Shown in pieces: positions 43,169-53,161 of a stretch of 64,000 nt of DNA (position 1 is the first letter of the stretch; each line of letters starts with the position of its first letter). Where the stretch lies: NCBI GenBank assembly GCA_964442045.1, contig CAYTWI010000001.1, positions 1 through 64,000 on the forward strand. The letters are read 5' to 3'. The position numbers and the translations under genes were made by a program. The DNA is from JAAFJM01 sp964442045. Lineage in GTDB: Bacteria > Bacteroidota > Bacteroidia > UKL13-3. The notes under the pieces were generated by a model that saw only the letters and a program-made list of their open reading frames with translations, searched no databases and was not told the DNA's origin.

Positions 43169-44184
43169 TTCCAAACCTTGGTACCTTCCGTGCAGTTGGT
43201 ACAAATGTCAATTTCCTTCCGGCTTTTTAAAATAGCTTTTCTGAAATTGTTGTATTGTTTGCCTTGCCAAACATCTTTAAAACTATCGGTGCTTACATTG
43301 CCAAAGCGGTGTGTTGCGTCCTTGTCAAAACAACAAGGTACCACCAGTCCGTCCCAGGTAATTACACTGCCGCGCCACATACGCCAGCATTGGTTCAGCA
43401 ATTTATTTTTTATTTGATAACCATCATCTGTCTTGGTATAACGGCTCAGGCTGTCATTTTCAGGAATAAAAGTATCACTTGTCTGGTAATCATAAATCTG
43501 GGCAGTTTTTATACCCAGTTCATCTACACCAATTTCCTTAGCCAGCTTTTTTATTTCAGGTATCTGGTGCTCATTGTGTTTAAAAGCAATGAACTGCCAA
43601 ATAATATGAGGCGTTTTTAAGCCTAGTTCCTTTTTCCATTTCAGTAAGTTCTGGGTGCCTTCAATCACCTTATCTATTTTACCGCCAATGCGGTATTTAC
43701 CATACGTTTCCTGCGTAGTTCCGTCAATAGAAATAATCAATCTGTCCAAACCCGACTCAACCGTAGCCTTTGCCATCTCATCTGTAAAATAGTGCGCATT
43801 GCTGCTCGTAGCAGTATATATATTTTTAGCCGCAGCATACCTTACAAATTCCAGAAAACTTTTGTTTAAAAAAGGCTCGCCCTGAAAATATAAAATAAGC
43901 CAAACCAACTCAGGGTGTAACTCATCAATTATTTTTTTGTATAAAGTTAAATCAAGCATACCCGTATTGCGGGTAAATTCTCTTAATCCACTTGGGCATT
44001 GCGGGCACCGTAAATTACAGCTGGTAGTAGGTTCTATTTCCATGCTCAGGGGCATACCCCATTGCACCGGTTTTTTTATGGTTTTTGATAGATAGTAGCT
44101 GGTATATAATTTAGCCGCATTAAGCAAACGCTTACCATTTAGTTTTGATAATAAATTAATACCGTCTGTAAGGTTTCTGTTCAT
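43165..44184 (-). CDS. Radical SAM protein with SPASM domain
   Basis: A 339-residue enzyme. The radical SAM cluster motif is EIEPTTSCNLRCPQCPSGL (CxxxCxxC), followed by YFQGEPFLNKSF and LDRLIISIDGTTQETYGKYR. The C-terminal SPASM region has CWRMWRGSVITWDGLVVPCCFDKDA...FGNV and CTNC, giving ligands for an auxiliary cluster. Such proteins modify peptides or small molecules; no precursor peptide gene is seen next to it. Proteins of this shape in the phylum are often near glycan or surface loci, so a metabolic role is as likely as peptide maturation. Confidence 0.9.
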   Translation of the reverse strand: MNRNLTDGINLLSKLNGKRLLNAAKLYTSYYLSKTIKKPVQWGMPLSMEIEPTTSCNLRCPQCPSGLREFTRNTGMLDLTLYKKIIDELHPELVWLILYFQGEPFLNKSFLEFVRYAAAKNIYTATSSNAHYFTDEMAKATVESGLDRLIISIDGTTQETYGKYRIGGKIDKVIEGTQNLLKWKKELGLKTPHIIWQFIAFKHNEHQIPEIKKLAKEIGVDELGIKTAQIYDYQTSDTFIPENDSLSRYTKTDDGYQIKNKLLNQCWRMWRGSVITWDGLVVPCCFDKDATHRFGNVSTDSFKDVWQGKQYNNFRKAILKSRKEIDICTNCTEGTKVWN

Positions 44185-44217
44185 GTAATGGAAGCAAACA
44201 TAAGTAGTAAAATCTAC

Positions 44218-44682
44218 TTACACATTTATTTTTTTTAGGATGATACGCTCTAATAGTTCTTTTCCTTTTTCTTCCACACTTTCAAGTTTTTCTGTGTAGG
44301 TTTTATTATCCAAATAAGTAAATTCAATCATCGCTGTCTGGTCTTCAATGGTAATGGAAATTATATGCTGTATCGGTAATTTATAATTTTCGCCAATACC
44401 CGTTTTTAAATAATTATAAATATAAAATAAGTATGCTGGTAAGCCAATTAAAAGCAATAGGTTTACACTCCCATTTGCCAAACTTGTAAATAACATAATA
44501 GCGCCTAACAAACAGCTAAATACCAAAAAGGCCTGAATTCTTATCCTGCGTATTTTGTTTGATTTTTGAATTCCTTTTTCTTGAAGTTTTTTAGTTTCCG
44601 TCCAGTTACCAGTGCTTGTAAAATATATATTTTCATCATCAATATTTACAAAGCCATATTTGTATCTAAACCAATCTTTCAT
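44218..44682 (-). CDS. Two-helix membrane protein of unknown function
   Basis: A 154-residue product with a soluble N-terminus (KDWFRYKYGFVNIDDENIYFTSTGNW), a helical hairpin (about 48-90, AFLVFSCLLGAIMLFTSLA and LLLLIGLPAYLFYIYNYL) and a C-terminal beta region (PIQHIISITIEDQTAMIEFTY) that looks like a bacterial PH-type domain split by the membrane hairpin. No catalytic residues are evident. It lies 33 bases downstream of nothing on its own strand; the next gene on that strand upstream is radA, 136 bases away. Confidence 0.55.
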   Translation of the reverse strand: MKDWFRYKYGFVNIDDENIYFTSTGNWTETKKLQEKGIQKSNKIRRIRIQAFLVFSCLLGAIMLFTSLANGSVNLLLLIGLPAYLFYIYNYLKTGIGENYKLPIQHIISITIEDQTAMIEFTYLDNKTYTEKLESVEEKGKELLERIILKKINV

Positions 44683-44818
44683 TTTAATTATTCAATTTAC
44701 CAAAAATAATAAATTAGTACCATCTGTTATATAATACAAATAAATATTAGTAGTAAAATATACAAGCAATGTAACTACTACATAACCGAAAGTATTGTTG
44801 TTAACAAAATGAATAGTA

Positions 44819-46186
44819 TTAACCAAACAAATAACTGAGCAGTTCTTCTATCTTACTTACCTCAATAATTTTAATAGCATTATTTTTAGGCAGCTTATTA
44901 AATTTAGAAAGATAAATAGTAGTAAAACCCAGTTTTTCTGCTTCGCTTATGCGTTGTTCAATGCGGTTCACTGCACGTATTTCGCCACTCAAACCAACCT
45001 CACCCACAAAACATATTTTACTGTCAATAGCAATGTTTTCATAGCTCGAAACAATAGCCGCTATAATACTTAAATCAATACCCGGATCCTCAATACGCAA
45101 GCCCCCCGCAATATTGATAAACACATCCTGCATACCCATGCGCAAACCACATTTTTTTTCCAGTACCGCCAATAACATATTCAGGCGTTTCGTATCATAC
45201 CCATTGCTGTTACGTTGAGGTGTACCATATACAGCCTGGCTTACCAAAGCTTGCGTTTCAATAAGTAATGGACGCATACCCTCAATAGTAGCCGAAATAC
45301 TTACTCCACTCAAGGCCTCATCACGCTGACTAATCAATATTTCTGACGGATTGGAAACCTCCCTTAAACCACCATTTTGCATTTCATAAATGCCAATTTC
45401 ACTCGTGCTGCCAAAGCGGTTTTTAGTCGTGCGCAGTATCCTGTATACATGGTGTCTGTCACCCTCAAATTGCAAAACCGTATCAACCATGTGTTCCAAT
45501 AGTTTTGGTCCCGCTATGGTTCCGTCTTTGGTAATATGGCCAATTAAAAAAACAGGCGTACCCGTTTCCTTGGCAAAGCGTATCATATCACCGGCCGTTT
45601 CCTTTATTTGCGATATACTGCCCGGTGTGGCATCAATCAGTTCACTTTGTAAAGTTTGAATAGAGTCTACTATTACCACATCAGGTTGCAACTCCTGAAA
45701 AGCCTTGCCAATTTTTTGGGTTGATGTTTCTGTAAATAAATAACAGTTGTCATTATTGAAAGGCAGGCGCTCCGCACGCATTTTTATTTGTGTATCGCTT
45801 TCCTCCCCACTAATATAAAGCACTTTGGTATTAGTAAACTGCAAAGCTATTTGCAGCAACAAGGTTGATTTACCAATGCCCGGCTCACCACCAATTAGCA
45901 CTACCGAGCCCGGTACCAAACCCCCACCCAGCACCCTGCTTAGTTCACCATCTTTTAAAGGTATCCTTACCTGGCTGCTTTGTTCTACCGCATTAATTGG
46001 TGTTGGCTTTAACGCGCGTTTAACAATACCGCTTTCCTTCCAGGTACTTTTATAGTCTGTTTTTTCTTTATGAATTACTTCTTCTACATAAGTATTCCAT
46101 TCGCCACAGCTGGGACACTTGCCTACCCATTTAGCTGCCGAAGCACCACAATTTTTGCAAAAGAATGAAGTTGAGGTTTTTGCCAT
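44819..46186 (-). CDS. radA: DNA repair protein RadA
   Basis: A 455-residue RecA-like ATPase that drives branch migration in homologous recombination. Domains in order: a four-cysteine zinc finger (CKNCGASAAKWVGKCPSCGEW), Walker A (GGEPGIGKSTLLLQIA), Walker B (PDVVIVDSIQTLQSE), the RadA-specific KNRFG motif (LRTTKNRFGSTSEIGIYEM) and a C-terminal Lon-protease-like domain (VFINIAGGLRIEDPGIDLSI). Length and order are normal and all motifs are intact. Confidence 0.96.
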   Translation of the reverse strand: MAKTSTSFFCKNCGASAAKWVGKCPSCGEWNTYVEEVIHKEKTDYKSTWKESGIVKRALKPTPINAVEQSSQVRIPLKDGELSRVLGGGLVPGSVVLIGGEPGIGKSTLLLQIALQFTNTKVLYISGEESDTQIKMRAERLPFNNDNCYLFTETSTQKIGKAFQELQPDVVIVDSIQTLQSELIDATPGSISQIKETAGDMIRFAKETGTPVFLIGHITKDGTIAGPKLLEHMVDTVLQFEGDRHHVYRILRTTKNRFGSTSEIGIYEMQNGGLREVSNPSEILISQRDEALSGVSISATIEGMRPLLIETQALVSQAVYGTPQRNSNGYDTKRLNMLLAVLEKKCGLRMGMQDVFINIAGGLRIEDPGIDLSIIAAIVSSYENIAIDSKICFVGEVGLSGEIRAVNRIEQRISEAEKLGFTTIYLSKFNKLPKNNAIKIIEVSKIEELLSYLFG

Positions 46187-46406
46187 TGTTTTTTAGCAAT
46201 AAATTTAGCGTTAGTTTTTTGTTGAAAAGGTATAAATTTTCGCTAAGCAATAAGGCGTTTTTTTTTGTTTTAAGCACTATCTTTTTATTCTAAAATTAAA
46301 CCCGAATTAAAGCAGAAAACAACAGGAATTTTTTATACAAGATTTATCATGAAATAGTTTACATATTTCATTTCTTTTATATACTTTGTGCTGCTTTTAT
46401 AAAGTT

Positions 46407-48851
46407 ATGAAAAATAAATATATTTGGTTAATAATAGTATTGTTATCCATTACAGTTAACAAGAAAGTAGTTGCCCAAAGCGAAAACAAAAAAGATAGTT
46501 TAGAGTCATTGCTTCCTTATGCCAAGGAAAGCCAGTTGGTTGATATATACGTAAGCTTAGCCGAAATACTTAGAAAGCAGGATGTGTTAAAAACACGCGT
46601 TTATGCTGAACAGGCCTTAACCCTTGCCAATAAACTGGGATATGATAAAGGATTGGCAGGTGCCAATATAATTTTAGGTCAGTTAGAAAGAGATAAAGGC
46701 GACTATAAAAATTCAAAAATACATTACCTGTTTGGCTTATCATTGGCACTTAAATCAAAAGACTTGGTAACCATAGCATGGGCCTACCAAAACATGGGTA
46801 ATTTGTATTATATCCAATCAGATTATTCAAAAGCCATGCGCTATTATTTAGGTGCTTTAAGTTCAGGTGAAAAAGCAGGCGATATTTTACGGATAGCCAA
46901 TGCCAACATGCAAATAGGCTCATTGTATTTTGATTTAAACGATACCCTGAAAGCCGAATTTTATTTTACCAAAGCATACGAGTACAATAAAAAATTGGGC
47001 GATGAAGTAGCTACCGCCAAAAGCATTAATAACCTGGGCAATATTAGTAAATACAAAGGCGATGGTTATAGAGCCCTTTTCTACTACAGCCAGGCTATTG
47101 ATGTATTTAAACGACATAATTTAGAAAGAGAAATATCAGCCGTATTAAACAATATAGGAGCCATTTATGCCATATCGTTTAAAAATCCGCGCAAAGCATT
47201 TCCTTACTATGCAGAGTCATATCAGATAGATAAAAGATTAGGTATAATTAATGATTTAGCCCTGTCAAGCTATAACCTGTCAGCAGTATATATTAAGTTA
47301 AATATGTACGATAGCGCATTGTTTTACGCAATGCAAACCCTTAAGCTTGCCAAAGAAAATAATTACAAAATAGAATATGTAGATGCTTGCCACCTGTTAT
47401 CCAAAGTATACGAAAAAATGGGCGATACCGAAAAAGCATTTTACTACATGAAAGAGTCAGAAGAACATGAAGTACTCAATGCTGCAAAAGGAGCTGAAGT
47501 AGAAAACATACACTCAAGCTATTACAAAGCCAAGCAAAACGAAACCATAAAAAAATTAAATGTTGAAAATAATACAGCCAAGCAAACACTCAGCGAGCAA
47601 AAAGTAAGTGTACAGCGTAAAAATGTAATCCTGCTTGGTTTAGCCTTTGTTATTTTGTTTCTGGTTTTACTGGGAGTGTTAGTGTTTTACTTCATGTACC
47701 AAAACAAAAAAAGAAAAAGTTTAGAACTTACATCAGCAGCCAAAAGCAATATACTCAACAGGATAAACCACGAACTACGTACCCCTTTAAATTCATTAAT
47801 AAACTATAGTTACCTAGCCAATGATAGTAAAAATATAAACGAGCTGCGCGACCACCTGGGAGGTATAAGAGCCAGTGGAAACGAGCTGTTGTTTAGCATG
47901 AATAATATAGTGAGCTATATGCAAATCGACTCCAAAAACGATGAAGCCGTAGACTCACCATTTAACCTGAAAGAAATGTTGCAAAGCATTTTTATTCCGT
48001 TTGATTCCATGTGTAAACAAAAAGGCCTGTTCTTTACACAACTTATTTCGGCCGACTTGCCAACCTATGTAATTACCGATAAACTAAAGGTAGCTACCAT
48101 AGTACAAAATCTGTTAAGCAATGCTTTTAATGCCAGCTATCAGGGAGTAATAAAAATAGAAATTAAGTTGCTTGATACTAAAGTTACCCAACACGAAACC
48201 TACGCTACCATTCAGTTACAGGTAAGTGACGAGGGCAGAGGCTTACAAGGCAAAAACCTGAAAGAACTGGCCATGCCATTTACCAAAAACGATAACATAG
48301 GAAAAGGCTTTGGTTTAGGCTTATTTATTGTTAAAAAATTCGTAGAAAAACTTGTAGGTAAGTTTGAGTTAACCAATAACGCCAATGTAGGGGCAACCGC
48401 TACCGTTACTTTCGATGTTTTAATAGATACAGCCAAAGCAAATGCAGCGCATCCTGTTAAGCAGCCTAAGGCTCCCGGAAATATAAATATTCTGATAGTA
48501 GAAGATGATGAAGTAAACAGTTTCACCCTGCATAAAATTTTAGAGCGCAAAGGTTTTGATATTTCAACCGCCAGTTATGGTAAAATGGCCATGTCAAGGT
48601 TAGCGGAAAAAACCTTCGACATTGTTTTAATAGACATAGAGCTACCCGACATGACAGGTATAGAACTGGCAAAATACATCCGTCAGGGCGATGAATTCTC
48701 ACTAGATAAAGAAGTCCCGATTATTCTGTTATCAGCCAATGCAGAGCCAAAAGAAATGAAAGAAAGCCTGCATGCCGGTATCAACGAATACATGACCAAA
48801 CCAATCAGTAAAGATTTGTTAATTAGCAAGATAATGGAATTTGTAGGTTAA
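46407..48851 (+). CDS. TPR hybrid sensor histidine kinase/response regulator
   Basis: From ATG 46407 (TTG at 46386 rejected) the protein has 814 residues. A signal-anchor leads to TPR repeats (about 35-370; e.g. YQNMGNLYYIQSDYSKAMRYY, SINNLGNISKYKGDGYRALFYY), presumably periplasmic, then a transmembrane helix (about 405-432). The DHp helix has ILNRINHELRTPLNSL with phosphoacceptor His455. The ATPase domain has NLLSNAFNAS, SDEGRGLQG and GFGLGLFIVKKF. A receiver domain closes the protein (692-814) with VEDDEV, the Asp in IVLIDIELPD, and MTKPIS. The output is unclear, since there is no DNA-binding domain. Confidence 0.92.
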   Translation: MKNKYIWLIIVLLSITVNKKVVAQSENKKDSLESLLPYAKESQLVDIYVSLAEILRKQDVLKTRVYAEQALTLANKLGYDKGLAGANIILGQLERDKGDYKNSKIHYLFGLSLALKSKDLVTIAWAYQNMGNLYYIQSDYSKAMRYYLGALSSGEKAGDILRIANANMQIGSLYFDLNDTLKAEFYFTKAYEYNKKLGDEVATAKSINNLGNISKYKGDGYRALFYYSQAIDVFKRHNLEREISAVLNNIGAIYAISFKNPRKAFPYYAESYQIDKRLGIINDLALSSYNLSAVYIKLNMYDSALFYAMQTLKLAKENNYKIEYVDACHLLSKVYEKMGDTEKAFYYMKESEEHEVLNAAKGAEVENIHSSYYKAKQNETIKKLNVENNTAKQTLSEQKVSVQRKNVILLGLAFVILFLVLLGVLVFYFMYQNKKRKSLELTSAAKSNILNRINHELRTPLNSLINYSYLANDSKNINELRDHLGGIRASGNELLFSMNNIVSYMQIDSKNDEAVDSPFNLKEMLQSIFIPFDSMCKQKGLFFTQLISADLPTYVITDKLKVATIVQNLLSNAFNASYQGVIKIEIKLLDTKVTQHETYATIQLQVSDEGRGLQGKNLKELAMPFTKNDNIGKGFGLGLFIVKKFVEKLVGKFELTNNANVGATATVTFDVLIDTAKANAAHPVKQPKAPGNINILIVEDDEVNSFTLHKILERKGFDISTASYGKMAMSRLAEKTFDIVLIDIELPDMTGIELAKYIRQGDEFSLDKEVPIILLSANAEPKEMKESLHAGINEYMTKPISKDLLISKIMEFVG

Positions 48852-48939
48852 ATTAATGTTTTACCTAAAAATTGATGATTGTTAGCTAGTTTTATTTAAA
48901 TAAAATAGCATATTTGCCCACACTTTTTTAAAATATAAA

Positions 48940-49824
48940 ATGGCAGTTTTAGTAAACAAAGATTCAAGAGTAATTGTACAAGGATTTACCGGTAGTGAAG
49001 GTACTTTCCATGCCCAACAAATGATAGAATACGGTACCAACGTAGTTGGTGGCGTTACCCCCGGTAAAGGAGGTCAAATACATTTAGACAGACCTGTATT
49101 TAATACAGTAAAAGATTCAGTAGACCAGGCACAGGCAAATACTTCAATTATTTTTGTACCACCTGCATTTGCTGCTGACGCCATTATGGAAGCTGCTGAA
49201 GCAGGTATACAGGTAATTATTTGTATTACAGAAGGTATTCCGGTAGCCGATATGATTCCGGTAAAAGAATACATCAAATCACGTGGTTGTACTTTAATAG
49301 GTCCAAACTGTCCGGGTGTTATCACTCCAGGTGAGGCAAAAGTAGGTATTATGCCCGGTTTTGTATTTAAGCAAGGCAGAGTAGGTATTGTTTCAAAATC
49401 AGGAACATTAACATACGAAGCAGCCGATCAGATAGTAAAAGCAGGTTTAGGTATATCTACCGCTATAGGTATTGGTGGCGACCCTATTATTGGAACACCA
49501 ACCAAAGATGCAGTAGAGTTATTAATGAACGACCCTGAAACAGACGCTATTATTATGATAGGCGAAATTGGCGGAAGCTACGAGGCAGATGCTGCCCGTT
49601 GGATTAAAGCCAATGGAAACAAAAAACCCGTAGTTGGTTTTATAGCCGGACAAACAGCTCCTGCTGGTCGTAGAATGGGCCATGCCGGTGCCATTGTTGG
49701 TGGTCATGATGATACAGCTGCTGCTAAAATGAAAATTATGGCAGAGTGCGGTGTACACGTAGTTGACTCACCTGCAGAAATAGGTTCAAAAATGTCAGAA
49801 GTATTAGGCTTAAAAGCAAACTAA
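48940..49824 (+). CDS. sucD: Succinyl-CoA synthetase alpha subunit
   Basis: A 294-residue CoA-binding subunit of the TCA-cycle ligase (succinate + CoA + NTP). Motifs: VIVQGFTGSEGTFHAQQMI, GGVTPGKGGQIHLDRPVF, the CoA-binding GCTLIGPNCPGVITPG and the phosphohistidine loop GRRMGHAGAIVGG. Length is standard. The beta subunit gene is not adjacent, as is common in Bacteroidota. Upstream an AT-rich palindrome (48885-48909, GCTA...TAGC) precedes the gene; a terminator and tRNA-Arg follow. Confidence 0.96.
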   Translation: MAVLVNKDSRVIVQGFTGSEGTFHAQQMIEYGTNVVGGVTPGKGGQIHLDRPVFNTVKDSVDQAQANTSIIFVPPAFAADAIMEAAEAGIQVIICITEGIPVADMIPVKEYIKSRGCTLIGPNCPGVITPGEAKVGIMPGFVFKQGRVGIVSKSGTLTYEAADQIVKAGLGISTAIGIGGDPIIGTPTKDAVELLMNDPETDAIIMIGEIGGSYEADAARWIKANGNKKPVVGFIAGQTAPAGRRMGHAGAIVGGHDDTAAAKMKIMAECGVHVVDSPAEIGSKMSEVLGLKAN

Positions 49825-49846
49825 TACCTTCTTTTTTATAGTATTA

Positions 49847-49883
49847 AACAAAAGCTAATTTTTATATTAGCTTTTGTTTTTTA
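49847..49883 (+). terminator. Intrinsic terminator after sucD
   Basis: AACAAAAGCTAAT, short loop, ATTAGCTTTTGTT and T-run, ending just before the tRNA gene. Confidence 0.88.
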
Positions 49884-49884
49884 T

Positions 49885-49956
49885 GGCCTCATAGTTCAAT
49901 GGATAGAATAGATGTTTCCTAAACATTTGATATGAGTTCGATTCTCGTTGAGGCTA
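49885..49956 (+). tRNA. tRNA-Arg (anticodon CCU)
   Basis: A full cloverleaf can be drawn. Acceptor GGCCTCA pairs with TGAGGCT (first pair G-U). The D stem is GTTC/GAAT and the anticodon stem GATGT/ACATT, with loop TTCCTAA giving anticodon CCT. The T stem ATGAG/CTCGT has loop TTCGATT. Discriminator is A, and the 3' CCA is not encoded. The gene reads AGG codons. A CAACACCA/TGGTGTTG hairpin at 49969-49994 follows, perhaps a weak terminator. tRNA genes are common integration sites, and the sequence beyond it has different codon character. Confidence 0.92.
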
Positions 49957-50461
49957 CAAACAGTTAACCAACACCATAATTAGTATTGGTGTTGTATTAG
50001 TATTTGTTTTTTTACCACACAAACACGACCAAAGTCGGATGTGTTGGTCTTACTTTAGTGATATAGAGTTTTTGCTGTTTTCTGCATTTTGAAAGGGTCG
50101 GTTAACAGGTAACTTCATAGTGGTTACAGAAACCAATTATAATACTGGTAGCTTGCCCAATTACACGACCTCCTATACTCTGTAGTTACACAACATTTAA
50201 ATTTACAATTCGTTGCTTGTATAAATTGGCTTGTATTGCTGGCCATTGCCAGCGAGCGGTATTGCTTAACACTATTGTTAATTTTATTTTTTGAATTCGC
50301 TTGAACATTTCTGCTACCTTTGTCTTAGCCTCCCCCTAAAGAGCGGTACTAAATTATAAATCAATTTAGTTAACTTAGAATCAAATGGTAGAAGAAAAAG
50401 AGAGACTATTACGTGTTCCTATAAGTCATGAAGTTTGTACAATTATTCTATTTTTGGGGAT
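49957..50461. other. Non-coding stretch between tRNA-Arg and the LytS-type kinase
   Basis: About 500 bases without a convincing gene. Its start holds the hairpin CAACACCA-N9-TGGTGTTG with a T-rich tail some ten bases later. The rest is mixed sequence in which I see no tRNA fragment copy, no repeat of the tRNA 3' end and no strong promoter. It marks the left edge of the block with foreign-looking codon use. Confidence 0.6.
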
Positions 50462-52402
50462 ATGAAATATAGATTAATTCTCTTCCTGTTGCTTGTACAG
50501 ACGAAAATATTCTGTAAAGAGCTTCCTGCGGGAATTATCAACCAAACGGAAAGAATTAAACAGCAACTTGCACTATATCCTAAGCAGGACACAATAAGAG
50601 CACGTTTACTGAATTTGTTGGCATGGGAGCTTAAGTCACTTCAAACGGACTCCGCACTAAAATATGCAAATGAAGCGCTGACAATATACAGGAAATATAA
50701 CCTGCCCGCATTAACTGGCGGGGCAGAAGATAATATCGGTGTTATTTACCAGATTAAGGCGGATTACAAACAAGCATTGTTACATCATTTACAGGCGCTG
50801 GAAATTGGGCGTAAGTATAATCTGCCAAGATTAATAGCAAGCACTGAAGATAATATGGGCATTATTTACCAGGTGAAGGCAGACTACAGGCAAGCATTGT
50901 TTTATCATCTGCAGGCCCTTCGTGTGTATGAAAAATACAACGCTGCTGCTTACACGGCCAAAGCGCTCAACAATATCGGACAAGTCTATTTTTTACTTAA
51001 AAAGTATGAACAGTCTCTTGAATATTATAAGCGTGCAATCGAATTCATGGAGCGGGATACTTCGTCCAGCAAAAATGAATCCCTGTGTTCTTATTATAAC
51101 AATATTGCAGGGGCTTATAGTGAGCTGAAACAGGTGGGTATGGCCATTTTCTATTATGAAAAGTCCAACCAAATGTCGCTTGAAACTAACGGAAGGTACA
51201 ATGGGATTGTTTGCGTGAATCTGGCCGAAATATATAGCCAACGCAAAAATATTGCAAAGGCGGAATATTACAGTAATAAAGCTTTTGAGCTAAGTGAGAG
51301 AGATGCATATTTACGATACCTGAGTTATCTGAGTCTTGGGCGGGTTGCCTCATTAAAGGGTAACTATTACCTGGCTTTGCAAAACCTGTTAACCTCCCTG
51401 AAAATAAGTGAGAAGTTCGGACTTTTGTGGAATAGGGCAGAAATATACCAGAAAATAGCATTTGCTTATGAAAAGAAAAAAGACTTTAAGAAGGCTTATC
51501 AGTATTTTAAAGAGTATCATGAGGTGTCGAGAAAAGAGCTTAATGAAACAATGACCAAGCAGGTGAGTGAAATGCAGGCAAAGTATGAAGCCGGTGTGAA
51601 GGATGAACAAATAAAACGGTTAAGTCATGCCAAGGAAATGGTGGAAGCCGATAATGAGAAGAGCCGCCTGATGAGCTATTTTATGATTTTAATATTTGTG
51701 AGTTTAAGTGTTATTGGAATAGTGATAGCCCGGAATCTTATACTCAAACAACGCTTTTCTAATAAAGTATTAAGTGAGAAAAATGCGATTACTCAGTTGC
51801 AGAAGGAACAGATTGAAAGGGCAAATATGGAATTGGTTGCTGAAAAAATAACAGCCCAGTATGAGGTATTAAAGAGTAAGATCAATCCACACTTTTTATT
51901 TAATAGTCTGTCAACATTATCATCCTTAATTGCAAAGGGAAAAGATTCTGCATTGTTTTTTGTTGAAAATTTTTCAGAGTTATACAGGCGAATTTTGAAT
52001 ACATCAGAACAGAAACTTATATCACTTGACGAAGAGATTGAAATTGTAAAACGTTATTTATTCCTTCAACAGATCGAGTTTCAGGACAATCTGAGTTTGG
52101 AAATAGAAATAGACCCCCTTTTTATGCGAAAGAAAATTCCCCCGTTCGCACTTCAAATGGTTGTTGAAAATGCAATCAAACATAATATCATCAGTAGCAA
52201 ACAACCTCTTTATATTAAGATACATATCTTTGAGGAGAACATTATAGTAGAAAACACCCTTCAGCCAAGGCGGAACAAAGTTGAGTCCACCGGTGTTGCA
52301 GTGAAAAATATTGCTGCACGATATGGGTTAGTATCAGGGGCTGTTCCTCATTTTGAGAAACTTGAAACAATATACCGGGTAAAGTTGCCTTTGTTAGATT
52401 AA
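50462..52402 (+). CDS. TPR sensor histidine kinase of the LytS/YehU type
   Basis: From ATG 50462 (a TTG at 50435 is less likely; a signal peptide begins at the ATG) the protein has 646 residues. TPR repeats fill about 40-370, including two near-identical consecutive units (AEDNIGVIYQIKADYKQALL and TEDNMGIIYQVKADYRQALF). A transmembrane helix (about 400-425) and a coiled coil lead to a His_kinase domain (PF06580) with KSKINPHFLFNSLSTLSSL, phosphoacceptor His477, and an ATPase with QMVVENAIKHNI and VAVKNIAARYG. It precedes a LytTR regulator by ten bases: a standard LytS/LytTR pair. Codon use (more AAG, ATC, ACG, CTT) differs from upstream genes. Confidence 0.9.
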   Translation: MKYRLILFLLLVQTKIFCKELPAGIINQTERIKQQLALYPKQDTIRARLLNLLAWELKSLQTDSALKYANEALTIYRKYNLPALTGGAEDNIGVIYQIKADYKQALLHHLQALEIGRKYNLPRLIASTEDNMGIIYQVKADYRQALFYHLQALRVYEKYNAAAYTAKALNNIGQVYFLLKKYEQSLEYYKRAIEFMERDTSSSKNESLCSYYNNIAGAYSELKQVGMAIFYYEKSNQMSLETNGRYNGIVCVNLAEIYSQRKNIAKAEYYSNKAFELSERDAYLRYLSYLSLGRVASLKGNYYLALQNLLTSLKISEKFGLLWNRAEIYQKIAFAYEKKKDFKKAYQYFKEYHEVSRKELNETMTKQVSEMQAKYEAGVKDEQIKRLSHAKEMVEADNEKSRLMSYFMILIFVSLSVIGIVIARNLILKQRFSNKVLSEKNAITQLQKEQIERANMELVAEKITAQYEVLKSKINPHFLFNSLSTLSSLIAKGKDSALFFVENFSELYRRILNTSEQKLISLDEEIEIVKRYLFLQQIEFQDNLSLEIEIDPLFMRKKIPPFALQMVVENAIKHNIISSKQPLYIKIHIFEENIIVENTLQPRRNKVESTGVAVKNIAARYGLVSGAVPHFEKLETIYRVKLPLLD

Positions 52403-52412
52403 AAAAGTAAGA

Positions 52413-53153
52413 ATGGACTGTATTATTATTGAGGATTCCCAGGGTGCGCTGGAGCATTTAGAAAATCAATTGAACCAATTGGTGCAGAAGGTAAATATTC
52501 TTGCACGAATTGATACTGTTGACGATGCGCTATTGTGGCTTTGTGAGAATAAGGCTGATATTATTTTTATGGATATTCAGCTTGGCGATAATCTTAGTTT
52601 TGAGATTTTCGACCATATTGAAGTTATTACCCCCGTTGTTTTTACCACATCTTATGATGAATATGCCATTAAGGCTTTTGAGGTAAACAGTATTGCTTAC
52701 TTATTAAAACCAATTAAGCTGAAAGAGCTGCAGCAGGCTGTGAATAAGTATGAGCATTTGTATGAAAAAGGGGAAATGATAAATCAACGTGTTGTCGGAT
52801 TGCAGCAAGGTTATCAGGAAAGGTTTTTGGTTCATACCGGAAACATGATGAAACCTTTGGAAGCGGGCAGCATAGCCTACTTTACCATTAGCAACAGGCG
52901 TCATGTATTAATTGTACAAAAGGATAAGCAGCAATTTGTTATTGATATTACACTCGAGATGCTGGAGCAGCGGCTCAACCCCGATCATTTTTTCAGAATT
53001 AACAGGCAATACATTATTAGTGCGCACGCTGTAAAAGGGGTTACACCCATAGAAAATGGTAAACTGCGGCTAACGCTTGACCCGCCACCCAAGGAAGATG
53101 TTATTGTAGGAAGGGAGCGGGCACCGGTCTTTAAGGCATGGATGTCACGCTAA
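52413..53153 (+). CDS. LytTR-family response regulator
   Basis: A 246-residue regulator with an N-terminal receiver (IIIEDSQGALEHLENQL, phosphoacceptor Asp54 in IIFMDIQLGD, FTTSYDEYAIKAFEVNSIAYLLKPI) and a C-terminal LytTR DNA-binding domain (about 140-246: FLVHTGNMMKPLEAGSIAYF, RRHVLIVQKDKQQFVID, FFRINRQYIISAHAVKG). The second acidic residue of the receiver entrance is in IEDS. It starts ten bases after the kinase stop and 117 bases before the beta-helix gene, with a candidate LytTR site in between, suggesting local control of that gene. Confidence 0.93.
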   Translation: MDCIIIEDSQGALEHLENQLNQLVQKVNILARIDTVDDALLWLCENKADIIFMDIQLGDNLSFEIFDHIEVITPVVFTTSYDEYAIKAFEVNSIAYLLKPIKLKELQQAVNKYEHLYEKGEMINQRVVGLQQGYQERFLVHTGNMMKPLEAGSIAYFTISNRRHVLIVQKDKQQFVIDITLEMLEQRLNPDHFFRINRQYIISAHAVKGVTPIENGKLRLTLDPPPKEDVIVGRERAPVFKAWMSR

Positions 53154-53161
53154 AAAGGCAT

